Shown piece by piece: positions 62,215 to 64,000 of a DNA stretch of 64,000 nt. The DNA comes from Marsupella aquatica (Eukaryota; Marchantiophyta), in assembly GCA_973895155.1 (NCBI GenBank), contig OZ316897.1:8680001-8744000 (forward strand), read 5' to 3'. The notes beneath the pieces are model-generated. The model was not told where the DNA came from. It saw only the letters and a program-made list of their open reading frames with translations, and did no database searches. Numbering within the stretch: position 1 is the first letter of the stretch; the number at the start of each line of letters is the position of its first letter. The translations under genes and the position numbers were made by a program.

Positions 62215-62922
62215 ATGGCCGCTTGTGGGATTTCTGCTGTATCGAGTTTGGCTGTATGTTGTGGCAGTGACAGAGGAAGAGCCCCAATTAAAATGCAGGG
62301 AGGAGGTGGAGCCGGAGGAGGAGTGGGAGCTTTTCGCACAATTGCCTCGAAATCCTCGTTTTCCGTTCTGTTTTCATCGTATTTTACAGAAACGCGCGTG
62401 CGCTCCGGCCGAAGAGGAGGAGCAGGACGGAGAGTTTTCGCCAGGCAGGGTGTCGAGTCCGCCAAGGAAGACGTTGGCCTTCTCTACCCTAAAATATCAT
62501 CGCCAAGTAGTTCCCGCGAGTTCGAATTGTTCCAAGCTCAGCGATGGAGTGACCCCGGCAGAAACAAGCTCGCAAAGCTAAACGACGATAGCGGCCGGTC
62601 GGCCAGAGAAGCGTTGGCCAACAGAGGAGAAATCACGGAGGTTGACATGGACAGACTTGTCGAAGCGCTGCTGCAAGAGGAGGGCCAATCTGCAGAAGAC
62701 TACCGACGACGAGCGATCTTTTTCAATTTAATTGCGGAGTTCTTCCGCCAAGGAAAGACCTACAGCACCGAAAAGGATGAAGCCTGGACTTCGATGCAGA
62801 TGTTGGTGGACTCAATTTTAGCCGAAGACGGTCGCTCTCCGACTGATTACAACGCGAGGGCGCAATTTTTCGCCAAGTCCGCCGAGGTTTTTCCCTTCAA
62901 CGCAGAGGTTGGGCAAATTTAG
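62215..62922 (+). CDS. Unrecognised protein with internal ~36-residue repeat, probably plastid-targeted
   Basis: The 235-codon frame starts with MAACGISAVSSLAV. Its first ~80 residues are rich in Ser, Ala, Gly and Arg and poor in acids, as in chloroplast transit peptides. Residues 145-180 and 194-229 are repeats of one pattern: LV..(L/I)L.E(E/D)G.S..DY..RA.FF...AE.F. The repeats are 49 residues apart and predicted largely helical. Between the transit region and repeat 1 lies a polar stretch with SSSREFELFQAQRW. I do not recognise the family and propose no function. The frame ends six codons after repeat 2. A GAG|GTTGGG site close to the end could be a donor, so more exons may follow beyond what I could trace. 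Confidence 0.65.
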   Translation: MAACGISAVSSLAVCCGSDRGRAPIKMQGGGGAGGGVGAFRTIASKSSFSVLFSSYFTETRVRSGRRGGAGRRVFARQGVESAKEDVGLLYPKISSPSSSREFELFQAQRWSDPGRNKLAKLNDDSGRSAREALANRGEITEVDMDRLVEALLQEEGQSAEDYRRRAIFFNLIAEFFRQGKTYSTEKDEAWTSMQMLVDSILAEDGRSPTDYNARAQFFAKSAEVFPFNAEVGQI

Positions 62923-64000
62923 AGAAGGCAAAATTATTCAATATTTCGTCCGAGTTTTTGTGCTTCCCCATTCAAGCATGGAGCTTAGCCAAATCTATAG
63001 GTTAAAGCTCATGGGTGCACTTTTTCTCTCAAGTCCTCCAGTTCAACTCGGAGTTAGGTGAATCTAGAGAATTTGCCTTTCAGCTCGTGGAGAATATCAA
63101 GACCGCCGTTAGAACATCCATTTTTTTCTAGGCACAATTGCAGGCGGGAAAATCTTCATCATTCATGTAATTTAAACGTAAATCAAGGCGTTTTGTGTCG
63201 CTGTAGAGAACAGAGGGTTCAGAGTAATCAGCGTTTTGCTACTTGATGTCGGAAGTTGCCTGATGGACGTTTCCTATAACGGAAACACTTCTTTGCCATT
63301 GTAACATTCTTCTTGTAAATCTTCCGTAGTAATTCCCCCCATCCTCCACTCTGTAGCGCAACAGCAGGTCGTAATGTGCTCGCATGCTGGAAGGAGGTGT
63401 GGAAGATGCGAAAGCCGTTGTACATTCTATCCATATGGGGAGCTAAGAGTATCGATTTAGCATGTTCTATTTGACATTGTGTCACACTTGAGAGTTTGTG
63501 GTCCAAGTTACGAAACTTGTGGATCCTTTGGAATGATTCCTAACTGCTTTTTGTTTCCTTGGTTGGATGGAATTCGGATATCACACTCCACCATTTCATC
63601 CCATGCAACTAGAGTCAACTATCGTGCATGTCCTGCACAATTTCGGATTTTTCCTGTCCCTTCCCACGTGAATTTCAGCGTTGGGGTATTATTGTGCTCC
63701 AAGGAAGAATCTGTCTAAGTTTGCTGGCCTTATATGTTGACTTATATAACTCCGGTTCTTCCTCTGCTCTTACATTTCCGCTTTTCGCGTCTGTGATGCT
63801 GTCTCCCCCTCCTCGCCGTTATGAAGTTTTGTGTTGTGCTTCTGTTGCACTGGTTAGCTTAAATTAAAATTTTAGACTGTGAAAAATATAGATAAGTTCG
63901 TGTCCTCACGTTGCAAGTGTAGGGAGGCGATCATTTGTATGAAAGCCTCAATTTCATGGTGGAGCCACGAAATTCATTTTGCCAACAATGGTTGAAGGTC
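62923..64000. other. 3' flank of the 62.2-kb gene, nothing assigned
   Basis: The short frames in this stretch lack motif or codon bias. It may contain 3' UTR or unrecognised exons of the gene ending (or continuing) near 62922, but no splice-consistent extension could be built. Confidence 0.4.

Overview
The window is nuclear DNA of a land plant. The evidence is the set of genes (a plastid starch synthase III, a plastid riboflavin deaminase, a mitochondrial TatB-like protein, an OEP16-type pore), the many short GT-AG introns, and the dense plant-type repeats: a Copia LTR remnant, Helitron-like ends, a SINE, MITE-like fold-backs and satellite arrays. The proteins keep family landmarks but differ much from flowering-plant versions, for example at the RAD51D and MIS12 N-termini. 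A seed-free land plant (bryophyte, lycophyte or fern) therefore seems likelier than an angiosperm, but the sequence alone does not settle this.

Layout: OEP16-3-like gene (+, 120-620); starch synthase III (-, 12878-3661, 15 coding exons, phase-consistent throughout); a gene-free repeat-rich block (13.5-25.2 kb); MIS12 kinetochore gene (-, 27499-25209, 8 exons); a satellite and minisatellite block ending in a Helitron-like terminus (27.76-29.58 kb); RAD51D (+, 30040-33809, 10 exons); PYRD (-, 36492-34012, 3 exons), convergent with RAD51D; an internally deleted Copia element with target-site duplication (37.33-38.10 kb); a 1.1-kb fold-back element (41.2-42.3 kb); mitochondrial TatB-like gene (+, 42532-45287, 6 exons); more repeats with two further Helitron-like ends and a SINE (46.9-49.3 kb); a DUF616/MUCI70-type glycosyltransferase gene (+, 50036-53645, 8 exons); a long repeat-only block (53.7-61.4 kb); and an unrecognised, probably plastid-targeted protein with an internal repeat (+, 62215-62922).

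The genes are ordinary single-copy housekeeping genes and do not form a cluster or pathway: starch synthesis, riboflavin synthesis, homologous recombination, chromosome segregation, mitochondrial protein transport and cell-wall glycosylation. I rebuilt all exon structures by hand from homology to remembered family features, splice consensus and reading-phase agreement. No transcript data were available. The less usual signals lie in the repeats, in the duplicated leader regions and in the unrecognised protein at 62.2 kb.
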